Positions 17,314 to 27,047 are shown, numbered from the stretch's first letter. The stretch: DNA of 64,000 nt from Chryseobacterium viscerum (GCF_025949665.1 NZ_JAPDFT010000001.1:1798001-1862000); one strand, 5' to 3'. Notes: generated from the letters alone by a model not told the origin. Translations and numbers: made by a program.

Positions 17314-18258
17314 TTAGTTGCTTGCGTTATTCAGCAGATCAATATCTTCCTGATCCAAAATAAGTTTCGGAGCATTAAATACTGTTTCAAGCTGAGAGGC
17401 ACTCGTTGCACTTACAATAGGTGCTGTGATCAAAGGATTAGATAACAACCATGCCAGAGAAACCGTTCCCTGAGTGGTATTATGTTTTGCACTTACCTGA
17501 TCTAATGCTTTTAGGACTTCAAGTCCTTTTGGGTTTAAATATTTCCTTACTCCTTCACCTCTCGCACTTTTTGCAAGATCTGCTTCATCACGATATTTAC
17601 CCGTTAAGAATCCTGCTGCCAGAGACCAATATGGAAATACACTTAAATCAAACTGCTCTGCCAGAGGGGCATAATTTTGTTCAAAGCCTTCTCTCTCCAT
17701 TAAGTTGTAATGAGGCTGTAAAGCAACATATTTAGGAAGATTATTCTTTTCTGCAGCTTCAAATGATGCTTTCAAACGTTCCGGTGATAAATTGGAAGCC
17801 GCAATATAGCGTACTTTTCCAGCTTTAATAATCTCATCATAAGCAGAAAGTGTTTCTTCTACCGGAGTGACATTATCATCAAAATGAGTATAATAAAGAT
17901 CAATATGGTCCGTCTGAAGCCTTTGCAGCGATTCATCTACTGATTGTAAGATGTGCTTTCTGCTGACATCATAGCCATGCTCCTTCGTTTCAGAACCTAC
18001 TTTTGTTGCCAAAACGATATCATTACGGTTGGAACGGCTTTTCATCCACTTTCCGATGATCTCTTCAGATTGTCCTCCTTTTCCGTTTACCCACCATGAA
18101 TAGGTATCTGCAGTGTCTACAAAATTAAATCCTGCTCCTGCAAAGCGGTCCAGTATATCAAAAGACTGTTTTTCATCCAGCGTCCATCCAAAAACATTTC
18201 CTCCGAAATTGATTGGAGCAATCGTTAAATCGGTGTTTTTGATTTTTCTTTTTTCCAT
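17314..18258 (-). CDS. Aldo/keto reductase
   Basis: A 314-residue (alpha/beta)8 NADPH-dependent oxidoreductase. The catalytic tetrad is visible as Asp48 (FVDTADTY), Tyr53, Lys86 (VLATKVGS) and His125 (LYYTHFDD). The C-terminal phosphate-binding segment (APIVSATSASQLE) is also present. It resembles the YajO/Tas-like group of bacterial AKRs, which reduce aldehydes or ketones of broad range. It stands alone, with a convergent terminator downstream, and upstream it borders a 432-bp gap that carries a dispersed repeat. The substrate is not inferable. Confidence 0.92.
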   Translation of the reverse strand: MEKRKIKNTDLTIAPINFGGNVFGWTLDEKQSFDILDRFAGAGFNFVDTADTYSWWVNGKGGQSEEIIGKWMKSRSNRNDIVLATKVGSETKEHGYDVSRKHILQSVDESLQRLQTDHIDLYYTHFDDNVTPVEETLSAYDEIIKAGKVRYIAASNLSPERLKASFEAAEKNNLPKYVALQPHYNLMEREGFEQNYAPLAEQFDLSVFPYWSLAAGFLTGKYRDEADLAKSARGEGVRKYLNPKGLEVLKALDQVSAKHNTTQGTVSLAWLLSNPLITAPIVSATSASQLETVFNAPKLILDQEDIDLLNNASN

Positions 18259-18394
18259 AAAAATAATTTTACTAAGTGACCTCTAAGGTAAGGAATATTA
18301 AGCCCTGAGGATATTCAAAATAGCCATTCCTGCTATAGTTATTATAAATGGAATTGCTGATGTTTCCTAAGTTTTTTTGACTATTATTTTGTTG

Positions 18395-18636
18395 AAAATG
18401 CAACGAGGCAAAGAAATTTCACCTGCATTGTGCCAAAGACTTTATCTCCGATAAAATTAAACACTGTATATTTTAAAACTCTCACAGATCCTAATAAAAA
18501 AATCTCCTCAATCTCCATAATTTGCGAGAAAATTAATCTTGCTGAAAATCTTTGATTTTTCTTGCACCTTAAATACACAATAATTTTATAAATCTTTGTG
18601 TCTCTGCATTTTCCAACAAAACCGTTCAAAAAAATA
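18395..18636 (+). repeat. Dispersed intergenic repeat family, unit A
   Basis: Within the 432-bp gap 18259-18690 this segment has the ordered modules TTTATCTCCGATAAAAT (a hairpin), TCTCACAGATC, CCATAATTTGCGAGA, TTGCTGAAAATCTTTGATTT, CTTGCACCTTAAATAC and TTTGTGTCTCTGCATTTTCC. The same modules recur at 37869-38072 and twice at 43118-43380. The open frame on the minus strand here (18384-18677) is an accident of the repeat. The remainder of the gap (18259-18394) shows nothing I can name. Confidence 0.75.
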
Positions 18637-18690
18637 AAAACAGCCTTGTTTTGAAAGCTGTTTTTATTATCTATCAATTAAAAAATACGG

Positions 18691-20499
18691 TTATTTTTCA
18701 ATCTGCGGAACCTCAATAGCAGTAAGCTGGAGTTTATATTCCTGTAATTGCAGGTTGATGGTTGATAATCCGTTGCTGAAGAATGATGATCCTTTAAAAA
18801 GATCATGATAATATTCTATTCCTTCAAGTACATTCTTTTTGAAAGCATTCCATTTTTTTGTCTGGGAATGGGTAATCTGTACTGATGATTCTGTAATTTC
18901 CTTTCTCAGATAATCAACATACATTTTCAGTTCGTTGATGAACATATTCGGACGTTGAGTATGGGAAAGAATATTGGTGTTTCCATAAATATGTTTTACC
19001 ATTTCCGAAAGTGAAACTTCCTTATCAAAAAAAGCAATATTGGGTCCTGGACATATCACAACACCCTGCTTTTCACCTTTGATTTCAAGATTCTGTTCCA
19101 TATAGGTAGCATTCACAAGTCCTACACACAGGCAGGCTTTATCGGTAATCTGAGATTTTCTTTTATTGAACTCCTTTTCTGTTAAGATTTCCTGATCCGC
19201 ATATAATTCTTTCAGTTTGATATCCTGATATTTTTTGGAAGCGGTACAGGTTCCTTCCGGTGAGAATTCTTTACTTAATGCCAGAAGCTTTTTGGGGCAG
19301 GAACTGCCGTATTTTCCTTTAGCTTCTTTTTCATGCTTCAATGTTTCATTGGATGTTCCTTTTACCGTATTGAAAGGCACTCCCAATGGAGAAATATTAC
19401 TCAGATACAAATCCTGCTCTTTGGATTTTACAAGCAGATTCCGGGTTTCTGTATCTACCGAAGTGGCTTCAGGTACCAGTAAAAACGGAGAACCCCATCC
19501 TACACTGTCTACATGATAATTGGCCAATAAAAACTCATGTTCTTCGGAAGTTCCAACTCCACCCTGAACAGTAATTTTCATTTCCAAAGGCTCAGAAACA
19601 ATACATTTTCCTTTTTGTTCCAAAGCAGCTGTCATTAAGGCATGTGCAGACTGTATCAGATCATTTTTTTTCTGCTTAAATTCTTCCATGATCGGCCCAA
19701 GAAGCATTCCTTCGGTGGCAAAGGCATGTCCTCCACAGTTCAACCCGGATTCTATTCTGTACTCTGAAACCCACAATCCTTTTTTAGCCAGAAAGTTTCC
19801 CTGGATCATTGCAGAACGAAAGTCGCTTACTTTAAGAATGATTTTCTTTTTGATCTTTCCGTTTTCATCCGGGAAAAAGTCTTCAAATTCTTCCATATAG
19901 CTGTACAGACGAGGATTCATTCCTGCAGAAAGAACCATTGATGAGGATAGCTTGCTTTTGGCAAATCCCCGCAGTGAAGCGTGGGCATCGTTGTACATCA
20001 CAGGAAGCTGTTCGTTGTTCTGATAATTGTCTTTATCCACTTTCGTCATGATATTAACGTCAATGCTTCCGGGTCTCAGGTTGGATTCTATGAAGTTTTT
20101 AATATTGGTGCTCCAGTTATCTTTCTGATTTATAAGATTCTGAAGACTTGTTTTAAGATCCGAAGTATTCGGAAGTATGGCTATAAAGTCTTTTAAAGCC
20201 TCTTTGTTTTTGCTGATTTCCTGTTTGAAAGATTCAAATTTTTCATTCACGATATCATCCACCATATCCAGATAGGCAGTAATTCTTTTTGCCCTGTAAT
20301 CATCTGTCTTTGTTGAAATTCCAAAATAGTCGAGATTAAACTTTTTATTATAAAAGTTTTTCATCTTTTCCAGGATTTCATCGTCAATGATGGAGATCAC
20401 AGAAGAAATTCCATATTGGGCAACACGGATCGGGCTGTCTATGGTGTAAGCCAGTCCCATTACCGGAATATGGAAGTTGTGCAAAGGTTTTTTTGTCAT
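18691..20499 (-). CDS. Uncharacterised 602-residue protein, TIM-barrel flavoenzyme-like with conserved-looking cysteines
   Basis: A cytoplasmic protein of 602 residues. The N-terminal stretch (HIPVMGLAYTIDSPIRVAQ, ISSVISIIDDE) and QGGVGTSEEHEFL at about 312-324, followed by DSVGWGSPFLLVPEAT, resemble FMN-dependent TIM barrels such as nitronate monooxygenase. There, a late strand-loop GG(V/I)GT holds the phosphate. GLNCGGHAF (Cys255) lies on an earlier strand. The last third has Cys401, 418, 456, 458 and 483 in SSCPKK, GTCTA, ACLCVGL and VICPGPN, compatible with an iron-sulfur or zinc site. I do not know a characterised member. It is monocistronic, with an inverted repeat about 120 bp upstream. 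Fold and cofactors are inference. Confidence 0.7.
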   Translation of the reverse strand: MTKKPLHNFHIPVMGLAYTIDSPIRVAQYGISSVISIIDDEILEKMKNFYNKKFNLDYFGISTKTDDYRAKRITAYLDMVDDIVNEKFESFKQEISKNKEALKDFIAILPNTSDLKTSLQNLINQKDNWSTNIKNFIESNLRPGSIDVNIMTKVDKDNYQNNEQLPVMYNDAHASLRGFAKSKLSSSMVLSAGMNPRLYSYMEEFEDFFPDENGKIKKKIILKVSDFRSAMIQGNFLAKKGLWVSEYRIESGLNCGGHAFATEGMLLGPIMEEFKQKKNDLIQSAHALMTAALEQKGKCIVSEPLEMKITVQGGVGTSEEHEFLLANYHVDSVGWGSPFLLVPEATSVDTETRNLLVKSKEQDLYLSNISPLGVPFNTVKGTSNETLKHEKEAKGKYGSSCPKKLLALSKEFSPEGTCTASKKYQDIKLKELYADQEILTEKEFNKRKSQITDKACLCVGLVNATYMEQNLEIKGEKQGVVICPGPNIAFFDKEVSLSEMVKHIYGNTNILSHTQRPNMFINELKMYVDYLRKEITESSVQITHSQTKKWNAFKKNVLEGIEYYHDLFKGSSFFSNGLSTINLQLQEYKLQLTAIEVPQIEK

Positions 20500-20614
20500 A
20501 AATTTTCGATAAAAGTTCTTTTCTTATTCATCTAAAAAATCCTTTAAAAACTATTCACTTCCTAAATGTATTATTTTAAAATGAATTATGCATTAAATAA
20601 TATTTCTCAATACG

Positions 20615-20640
20615 AAAAACATGTCAAATGTCATGTTTTT
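20615..20640. promoter_or_regulatory. Inverted repeat upstream of the 602-aa gene
   Basis: Nine-base perfect arms AAAAACATG and CATGTTTTT flank an 8-nt spacer, 116 bp upstream of the minus-strand gene at 18691-20499. This is the size of a dimeric repressor site. No regulator gene is adjacent. Confidence 0.4.
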
Positions 20641-20744
20641 GTGATTTTTAATGCAAAGTAGCATGATTCAAATGCTTATTTTGAGAAAGCTAAGAGGTAC
20701 AACTTTGTCACTGAAGAAGCTTTATGATTGAGCCCTTTATAAAA

Positions 20745-20776
20745 CAAAAAAAGATCAATCTTTCGACTGATCCTTT
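20745..20776 (-). terminator. Terminator of the RND efflux operon
   Basis: On the minus strand GGATCAGTC-GAAA-GATTGATC forms an 8-bp stem with a GAAA tetraloop (one G-T pair), followed by seven T. It lies about 25 bp after the adaptor stop codon. Confidence 0.88.
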
Positions 20777-20799
20777 GATTCTATGATATGAATTTAAAT

Positions 20800-21951
20800 C
20801 TATTCTGCTTTGTTTTTAAGCATCATCAGAAGGCTGTAAGCTCCTTTCTGTACTATTTTCCTGTCCTTTAAAAAATCTGCTTTTAATACCTCTGTAAACT
20901 GATCATCAGAAATTCCTGTTACGACTGGAATCATTTTGTAATTTGACTTTCCGAGATCTTCAAAAACATAATTTTTGTTTTCAAAAGATACTACTGCTTC
21001 GTTAGGAAGTCCCATTGTATAACGGCTGCTGATATTTACTTCGGCATTCACGTACATTCCTTTTACAAATTCAGAATTTACAGAAGATAATTTGGCAACC
21101 GCAGTTGCAGAACCTCCGTTTTCAATACTAGGAACTACGCTGACAATTTTAGCATTTGATTTCACATCCGGATTCTGATTGTTGTAGACCAAAATTTCCT
21201 GACCCACTTTTACATCATTCACATCGTTTTCAAAAACTTTTAATTCTAAAAGTAATCCTGTCGGATTGATCAGCTCAAATAATGTATCTGCCGGATTGAT
21301 GTATTGTCCGTTGTTCACAAGAATTTTGCTCACAAAACCTGTAAACGGAGCATAAATATTGATTTTACTTCTGATATTTCCGGTACTCAAACCTTTGGCA
21401 TTGATTCCGATGATTCTCAATTTTTCTTCAAGTCCTTTTAAAGTAGCATTCAGGGTAGAATAATCTGCCTGGGCGGTCTGCATGGTCTTATCACTGCTGG
21501 CTTTGCTTGTATTAAGGTCTTTCTGACGGTTAAAGTTCAGCCTTGCAGCTTCAAGCTGTGCTTTTGTCACCAGATAATCCTGCTGAAGCTGTATGAACTG
21601 TGGATCTTCAACAACTGCCAAAATCTGCCCTTTATTGAAATGGCTTCCATTAATTACGTTAATAGACTTAATGTGCCCGCCCATAATACTGGAAACCGAA
21701 CTGATGTGGGACGGTGCAATTTCTGCTTTTCCGTTCAACCGTATCAGTTTTTCCATATTCCTGTTCTGAATAGTGGTTGTTGTCAATCCTACAGACTGAA
21801 TCTGCTTCTCCGTAAGATGAACCGAATTTTCATTGTTTTTGGTAAATTTTGTATTTTCGTAAACCGTTTTTTCTTCCTCTTTTTTTCCTGAGCATGAGGA
21901 TAAAGTAAGGATTAAAGCAAGGCTGTATATTGATATATTCCTGAAATGCAT
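20800..21951 (-). CDS. RND efflux periplasmic adaptor lipoprotein (CusB/CzcB type)
   Basis: A 383-residue membrane-fusion protein. The lipobox LTLSSC near residues 15-20 marks it as a lipoprotein. The order is a barrel-sandwich (lipoyl) half (SSIMGGHIKSINVINGSHFNKGQ), a helical hairpin (about 125-185, LQQDYLVTKAQLEAARLNFNRQ), the second lipoyl half (INIYAPFTGFVSKILVNNGQYI), then the beta-barrel and membrane-proximal domains. It joins the inner-membrane pump to the outer-membrane channel, both encoded by the single gene 7 bp upstream. It probably exports divalent cations. No Cys or His metal-binding N-terminal domain is present. Confidence 0.92.
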   Translation of the reverse strand: MHFRNISIYSLALILTLSSCSGKKEEEKTVYENTKFTKNNENSVHLTEKQIQSVGLTTTTIQNRNMEKLIRLNGKAEIAPSHISSVSSIMGGHIKSINVINGSHFNKGQILAVVEDPQFIQLQQDYLVTKAQLEAARLNFNRQKDLNTSKASSDKTMQTAQADYSTLNATLKGLEEKLRIIGINAKGLSTGNIRSKINIYAPFTGFVSKILVNNGQYINPADTLFELINPTGLLLELKVFENDVNDVKVGQEILVYNNQNPDVKSNAKIVSVVPSIENGGSATAVAKLSSVNSEFVKGMYVNAEVNISSRYTMGLPNEAVVSFENKNYVFEDLGKSNYKMIPVVTGISDDQFTEVLKADFLKDRKIVQKGAYSLLMMLKNKAE

Positions 21952-21958
21952 GACGTTA

Positions 21959-24900
21959 CTATTTTGAAATTAAGAATTGAAGTTCAGCACTGATCTGATT
22001 CAGTTTTTCCAGTTGATCTATGTAATCTGCTTTGGTTTTTACGGCCTGGTTCACCAATATTACCCAATCCAGATAATCAATCTCTCCTACTTCCATCTGT
22101 TTCTGTGCGGTTTTTAAAATGGTTTCGGATTTTGGAAGTTGTTTTTGTTCATAATTTTCAATGATTCTCTGTTGGTTCATATAATTATTCAGCTGTTGTC
22201 TCAATCTGTTTTTAAGTTCAATTTCTTTTCTCTGATACTGATTTTCGGAGATTGCAATTTTTGCCTGTGCAGCTTTTGCCATTGCCCTTTGTCCCTTTGT
22301 AAACAATGGAATTCCCACACCCACCTGAACTGAATTGAAACGGTTATTGTTGATGTTTTTCATACTTTGATTGGTATATCCAACAAGAAGGTCCGGAAGA
22401 AGTTTGCTTTTCTCCAGTTGTACTTCTGCCTCTCCTACTTTGATCTGTTGCTGCAGATACTGAAGCTCAGGATGTTGTTTTACCATCTCCTCGGAAACCT
22501 GAAGCCCAATATTCATCGTTGGTTTATCCGCAACAGGTTGGTAAGAAGTTTCGGACTGAAGTAATACCTGAAGCTGAAGTTTTGCCACGTTCATATCATT
22601 TTCAAGAGTGTTCAACTGTACTTTTACCTGTTCTTTCTGGATTTCAGCGGTTGATTCCTCCAGAATATTGGCTTCTCCTTTCTTTAATCTTAATCCGGCC
22701 TTGTCAGCAAAATTATTGTACATCTGGCTGATATATTCCAATACTTTTTTCTTCTCCTGAAGGACTAATATTCTGTAGAAAACGTCTGTAACTTCTTTGG
22801 TAAGCTGTGTTTTGGTCAGATTCTGATTGATGATACTGGCAGACCATTCCGCATCCAGCATTTGTTTTCTCTTTGAATATACTGTAGGAAAGCTAAATCT
22901 TTGAGAGATTCCGAATGAATTGTCGGTTTCTTCTCCCTGAATCTGCCCAAATCCTCCTGTAACTTCCAGCTGAGGAATATCCAGATAACTGGCTTTGAGT
23001 TTTTCCTGATAGTCTGATATTAATTTTGAGTTTTTAAGGGTGCCATTCTGTTGATAAGCCTTTTCCAAAGCCTGGTCGTAAGTAATGTTTTCCTGAGCCT
23101 GAAAACTTCCGAAAGAGATCAGCAATAAGAAAACTGACAGTTTTTTATAATTGTTTTTTTTAGAGAATTTCATTTTATCTTTATTAATATTTTCAAACAA
23201 AACATAGAGAATAGGAAGTACAAAAAGGGTTAAAAGTGTGGCGAGCATCAAACCTCCAATTACCACAGTTGCCAAAGGTCTTTGCACTTCTGCTCCGGCA
23301 CCGTTGCTGATGGCCATTGGAAGAAATCCTAAAGAAGCCACAAAAGCAGTCATTAAAACCGGACGAAGTCTGATTTTTGTTCCTATCAGTACAATTCTGT
23401 TGGTATTAGCTATTCCGTTCTTTTTCAATCGGTTAAATTCTGATATCAAAACAATTCCATTAAGTACCGCAACTCCGAATAAAGCGATAAATCCTACTCC
23501 TGCACTAATACTGAATGGCATTCCTCTCAACGCCAGAAAATAAACACCTCCTATGGCAGACAATGGAATGGCTGTATAGATCAGCAAACTATGTTTTACG
23601 GAGCCAAAAGCAAAGAACAATAACAGGAAAATCATTACTAGCGAAATAGGAACAGCTATACCTAATCTTGCCTTGGCTTCATTCAGGTTTTCAAAAGCTC
23701 CTCCATAGGAAACGGTATATCCAGGTGATAATTTCAGGCTTTTACCAGCCTTTTGCTGAAGCTCTTCCACAATACTCTGAACATCTCTTCCTCTTACGTT
23801 AAAGCCTACGATAATCCTTCTTTTGGTATCCTCCCTCTGAATCTGATTTGGACTGTTTTTAAGTTCCACTTTAGCCAATTGCGATAAAGGAATCTGCTCT
23901 CCTGAAGTCGTAGGAACCAGAAGGTTTTGGATGCTGGTAATATCTTTTTTATGTTCATTATCCATTCGGACAACGATATCAAACTTCTTTTCACCTTCAT
24001 ATAAAGCACCTGCTGTCTGGCCGGCAAAAGCCATATTGATCACTCTGTTGATATCTGCTACCGAAATATTATATCGGGAAAGTTCAGAACGGTTATAATC
24101 TATCACAACCTGCGGAGCACCTACTACAGGTTCAATATAAAGATCCTGAGCTCCTTTTACTGTATTGATGATGCTTCCTATCTTTTTTGCATAGGTGGCA
24201 AGACTGTCCAGATCTTCACCATAGATTTTGCATACCACATCCTGTCTGGCTCCGGTCATCAGCTCATTGAAACGCATTTGTACAGGAAACTGGAAACTGG
24301 TTGTCAATCCCGGAATAACGCTTAATGCCTTACTCATTTTATCAGAAAGTTCAGAAAATGTTTTGGCAGAAGTCCATTCCTTTTTAGGTTTTAAAACAAT
24401 AATCATATCTCCGGAATCCATTGGCATAGGTTCTGTAGGAATTTCTGCACTACCAATTTTCATGACCACCTTTTCTACTTCTGGAAACTGGGTTAAAAGG
24501 ATATGTCCGGCCTGTGTGGTGGCTTTCTTTGTTTCGTTAATATTACTTCCCTGAAGGATTCTCATTTCAACCGCAAAGTCACCTTCTTCAAGAGACGGGA
24601 TGAATTCACCACCCATTCTGGAAAGGGTAACAACAGCACCAATAAACAGCACCAAGACGCCCAGAATAATGGTTTTTCTATATTTAAGGGCCTTTATCAG
24701 GAATTTCTGGTGGCCTGTTTCCACTTTGCCCATTACCCGGTCTGAAATATTTTCTTTTTCTTTTTTCTTTCTGCTCAGTACCAGAGAGCTCATCATAGGA
24801 ATATAAGTAAGGGAAAGAATAAATGCACCAATCAGGGCAAAAGCTACCGTCTGAGCCATTGGCTTAAACATTTTACCTTCAATTCCCTGAAGTGTAAAAA

Positions 24901-26296
24901 TCGGAAGATATACAATTAAGATAATGATCTGACCGAAAACCGCACTGTTAACCATTTTGGTAGCAGAACCGGAAACCTGGTCATCCATTTCTTTTTTGCT
25001 GAGCATATTATCTTTTCCAAAATGCTTTTTGTGGGCCAGCTGATGCAGTACCGCTTCTACAATGATGACAGCTCCATCTACGATAAGCCCGAAATCAAGG
25101 GCTCCAAGGCTCATCAGATTCCCTCCTACACCGAAAATATTCATCATAATGATCGCGAAAAGCATCGCTAAAGGAATTACAGATGCTACCAGTAATCCCG
25201 CTCTGAAGTTTCCTAAAAACAAAACCAGAATGAAAACAACAATCAAAGCTCCTTCCATCAGGTTTGTTTTTACTGTACTGATGGTGTTGTTTACCATTTT
25301 AGCACGGTCAAGAAAAGGTTCAATAACAACACCTTCAGGTAATGATTCCTGGATTTTTTCCAGTCTTTGTTTGATATTTCCAATCACTACGTTGGTATTC
25401 TCCCCTTTCAGCATCAGAACAATAGCTCCGGATACTTCTCCCGTATCATTATAGGTCATGGCGCCATACCTTGTTGCATACCCTATCTTCACAGAAGCAA
25501 CGTCTTTTATATGTACCGGAATACCTTCTTTGGTTTCTGCAACCTGAATACTTCCGATATCTTCAATACTTCCCAGAAGCCCTTCGCTGCGAATAAAAAG
25601 AACAGTTTCTTTCTTCTCGATATAAGCACCTCCGGTATTCTGGTTATTCTTTTCCAACGCCCCAAAAACATCATTGATATTGATATTGAACGCCTGAAGC
25701 TTGTTGGGGTTAATGACAATTTCATATTGCTTCAGTTTCCCTCCGAAACTGCTGACATCAGCTACTCCCTTAGTTCCCAGAAGCTGTCTTCTGACAACCC
25801 AGTCCTGAATGGTTCTGAGTTCAGTTTCATCATAGACATTTTCATACCCTTTTTTGGCTCTTACCACATATTGGAAAATCTCCCCCAATCCGGTAGAAAT
25901 AGGTCCCAGTTCCGGTTTGCCGATTCCTGCCGGGATGTTGTCCTGAACAAGCTGTAAACGCTCCTGAACCTGTTGACGTGCCCAGTAGACATCTGTTTTA
26001 TCATCAAAAACCACAGTGACTAATGACAGTCCGAAACGTGAGAAACTTCTAAGTTCCGTAATTCCGCTGATGTTACTGGTAGCCTGTTCGATAGGAAATG
26101 TAACAAGACGTTCTATGTCTGCTGCCCCGTAAGAAGGAGCAGTCGTAATGATCTGAACCTGATTATTTGTGATATCCGGTTGGGCATCGATGGGCAGCTT
26201 GGTAGTTTCATAGATCCCAAAAAGGATAAGTGCCACTGTAAACAGAGCAATGATGAGCTTATTCTTTACAGAAAACTCAATAATTTTATTTAACAT
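21959..26296 (-). CDS. CzcA-type heavy-metal RND pump fused to a TolC-like outer-membrane channel
   Basis: A 1445-residue natural fusion. Residues 1 to about 1040 are a complete CusA/CzcA RND pump of 12 helices. Transmembrane helix 4 reads LDFGLIVDGAVIIVEA, with the Asp-x5-Asp and Glu spacing of D402/D408/E415 in CzcA, which points to Zn/Co/Cd-type proton coupling. From Met1042 a second module begins with a signal-like segment (KLSVFLLLISFGSFQAQ), then a TolC/CusC-type outer-membrane factor with two coiled-coil repeats to the C-terminus. The periplasmic adaptor gene follows 7 bp later. One polypeptide would have to provide both inner- and outer-membrane parts unless it is cleaved. Similar fusions occur across Bacteroidota. 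Confidence 0.93.
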   Translation of the reverse strand: MLNKIIEFSVKNKLIIALFTVALILFGIYETTKLPIDAQPDITNNQVQIITTAPSYGAADIERLVTFPIEQATSNISGITELRSFSRFGLSLVTVVFDDKTDVYWARQQVQERLQLVQDNIPAGIGKPELGPISTGLGEIFQYVVRAKKGYENVYDETELRTIQDWVVRRQLLGTKGVADVSSFGGKLKQYEIVINPNKLQAFNININDVFGALEKNNQNTGGAYIEKKETVLFIRSEGLLGSIEDIGSIQVAETKEGIPVHIKDVASVKIGYATRYGAMTYNDTGEVSGAIVLMLKGENTNVVIGNIKQRLEKIQESLPEGVVIEPFLDRAKMVNNTISTVKTNLMEGALIVVFILVLFLGNFRAGLLVASVIPLAMLFAIIMMNIFGVGGNLMSLGALDFGLIVDGAVIIVEAVLHQLAHKKHFGKDNMLSKKEMDDQVSGSATKMVNSAVFGQIIILIVYLPIFTLQGIEGKMFKPMAQTVAFALIGAFILSLTYIPMMSSLVLSRKKKEKENISDRVMGKVETGHQKFLIKALKYRKTIILGVLVLFIGAVVTLSRMGGEFIPSLEEGDFAVEMRILQGSNINETKKATTQAGHILLTQFPEVEKVVMKIGSAEIPTEPMPMDSGDMIIVLKPKKEWTSAKTFSELSDKMSKALSVIPGLTTSFQFPVQMRFNELMTGARQDVVCKIYGEDLDSLATYAKKIGSIINTVKGAQDLYIEPVVGAPQVVIDYNRSELSRYNISVADINRVINMAFAGQTAGALYEGEKKFDIVVRMDNEHKKDITSIQNLLVPTTSGEQIPLSQLAKVELKNSPNQIQREDTKRRIIVGFNVRGRDVQSIVEELQQKAGKSLKLSPGYTVSYGGAFENLNEAKARLGIAVPISLVMIFLLLFFAFGSVKHSLLIYTAIPLSAIGGVYFLALRGMPFSISAGVGFIALFGVAVLNGIVLISEFNRLKKNGIANTNRIVLIGTKIRLRPVLMTAFVASLGFLPMAISNGAGAEVQRPLATVVIGGLMLATLLTLFVLPILYVLFENINKDKMKFSKKNNYKKLSVFLLLISFGSFQAQENITYDQALEKAYQQNGTLKNSKLISDYQEKLKASYLDIPQLEVTGGFGQIQGEETDNSFGISQRFSFPTVYSKRKQMLDAEWSASIINQNLTKTQLTKEVTDVFYRILVLQEKKKVLEYISQMYNNFADKAGLRLKKGEANILEESTAEIQKEQVKVQLNTLENDMNVAKLQLQVLLQSETSYQPVADKPTMNIGLQVSEEMVKQHPELQYLQQQIKVGEAEVQLEKSKLLPDLLVGYTNQSMKNINNNRFNSVQVGVGIPLFTKGQRAMAKAAQAKIAISENQYQRKEIELKNRLRQQLNNYMNQQRIIENYEQKQLPKSETILKTAQKQMEVGEIDYLDWVILVNQAVKTKADYIDQLEKLNQISAELQFLISK

Positions 26297-26513
26297 GAAA
26301 AAAACTATTAATTGATAACCCGGAATGCCTTATAAAAGCTGTTGAAGTCTTTGTTTTTTATGATTGCAGCTACAGAAGAGAAAATATTTTCCTGATCCTC
26401 ATGCACTTTATTGTAAATTTATCATCCTGAAAAATTTAAACAAATTATAGCAAAGACATCATAAACAGAGTTATAATGCACGAAAGGTTAAATTGATATG
26501 TAATAATAAATGG

Positions 26514-26535
26514 ATTGCTTTAAGGCTAAAGCAAT
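26514..26535. repeat. Small hairpin between the 120-aa gene and the RND pump
   Basis: Perfect 9-bp arms ATTGCTTTA and TAAAGCAAT with an AGGC loop. It sits 16 bp downstream of the 120-aa gene stop on the minus strand and 218 bp upstream of the pump. It could attenuate or process the operon transcript, since no T-run is present. Confidence 0.5.
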
Positions 26536-26551
26536 GTCAGTATAAAATCAA

Positions 26552-26914
26552 TTAAGAAAGCCGTGGAGGCTGGAAAATCTGAGAAAGCGAATGATTGGAA
26601 AAATCTTTTTCCTTGTAGATACTGTTTTTCTTGGAAACAGTAATTTCTTTAGGCTTTTTTATTTCGAATGTAAGTTCCGGAAGCTGGGCATGTACAGTTA
26701 ATACGATGGGAGGATTAATAAACGGCAGTTTCTGATCGGTATCCCAGTCAGAATCCTGTTTGTGATTATCATAATGCTCTATCACAAATTCTGATAAACT
26801 TCCGTGGTATTCCATAAAATGTTCCACAAACATAGGTACCTTCAGTACTTCCCCCGCATTGGTGGTAGCCAGCACATACATCATCGAGCATAATATGGAG
26901 AACCATTTTAACAT
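26552..26914 (-). CDS. Small secreted His/Asp-rich protein of metal-efflux loci
   Basis: A 120-residue protein with a hydrophobic N-terminus (MLKWFSILCSMMYVLATT), probably a signal peptide. A region then carries the pattern VEHFMEYHG, LSEFVIEHYDNH, and DSDWDTDQKLPFINP. From general familiarity, flavobacterial proteins with an H-Y-x-E-H, FL-x-x-H-Y, D-x-D-x-D-x-x-L-P-F pattern occur directly upstream of CzcA-type pumps. The His and Asp residues suggest metal binding, but no function is proven. It lies 255 bp upstream of the pump gene on the same strand. A -7-like box TATATTTG on the minus strand (26927-26920) is only 6 bp from the ATG, hinting at a leaderless or very short-leader mRNA. Confidence 0.65.
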   Translation of the reverse strand: MLKWFSILCSMMYVLATTNAGEVLKVPMFVEHFMEYHGSLSEFVIEHYDNHKQDSDWDTDQKLPFINPPIVLTVHAQLPELTFEIKKPKEITVSKKNSIYKEKDFSNHSLSQIFQPPRLS

Positions 26915-27047
26915 TGGTGCAAATATAAGGCTTAAATTTTTCTTAAACAGGCTCTGGTATTAATTTTTTGATAATTTTAACCAGTTTAAAAATGGTTTAA
27001 ATAAATAATAGCTATTTCTAAATAATGTTAGATTTATCAAACAAAAA

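Noticed and set aside
18384..18677. Minus-strand open frame of 97 codons
   Set aside because: It coincides with unit A of the dispersed repeat, has no credible composition or domain, and the same sequence elsewhere is not open.
22139..25957. Several plus-strand open frames inside the RND pump gene
   Set aside because: They are opposite-strand shadows of a well-supported 1445-codon gene and show no family features of their own.
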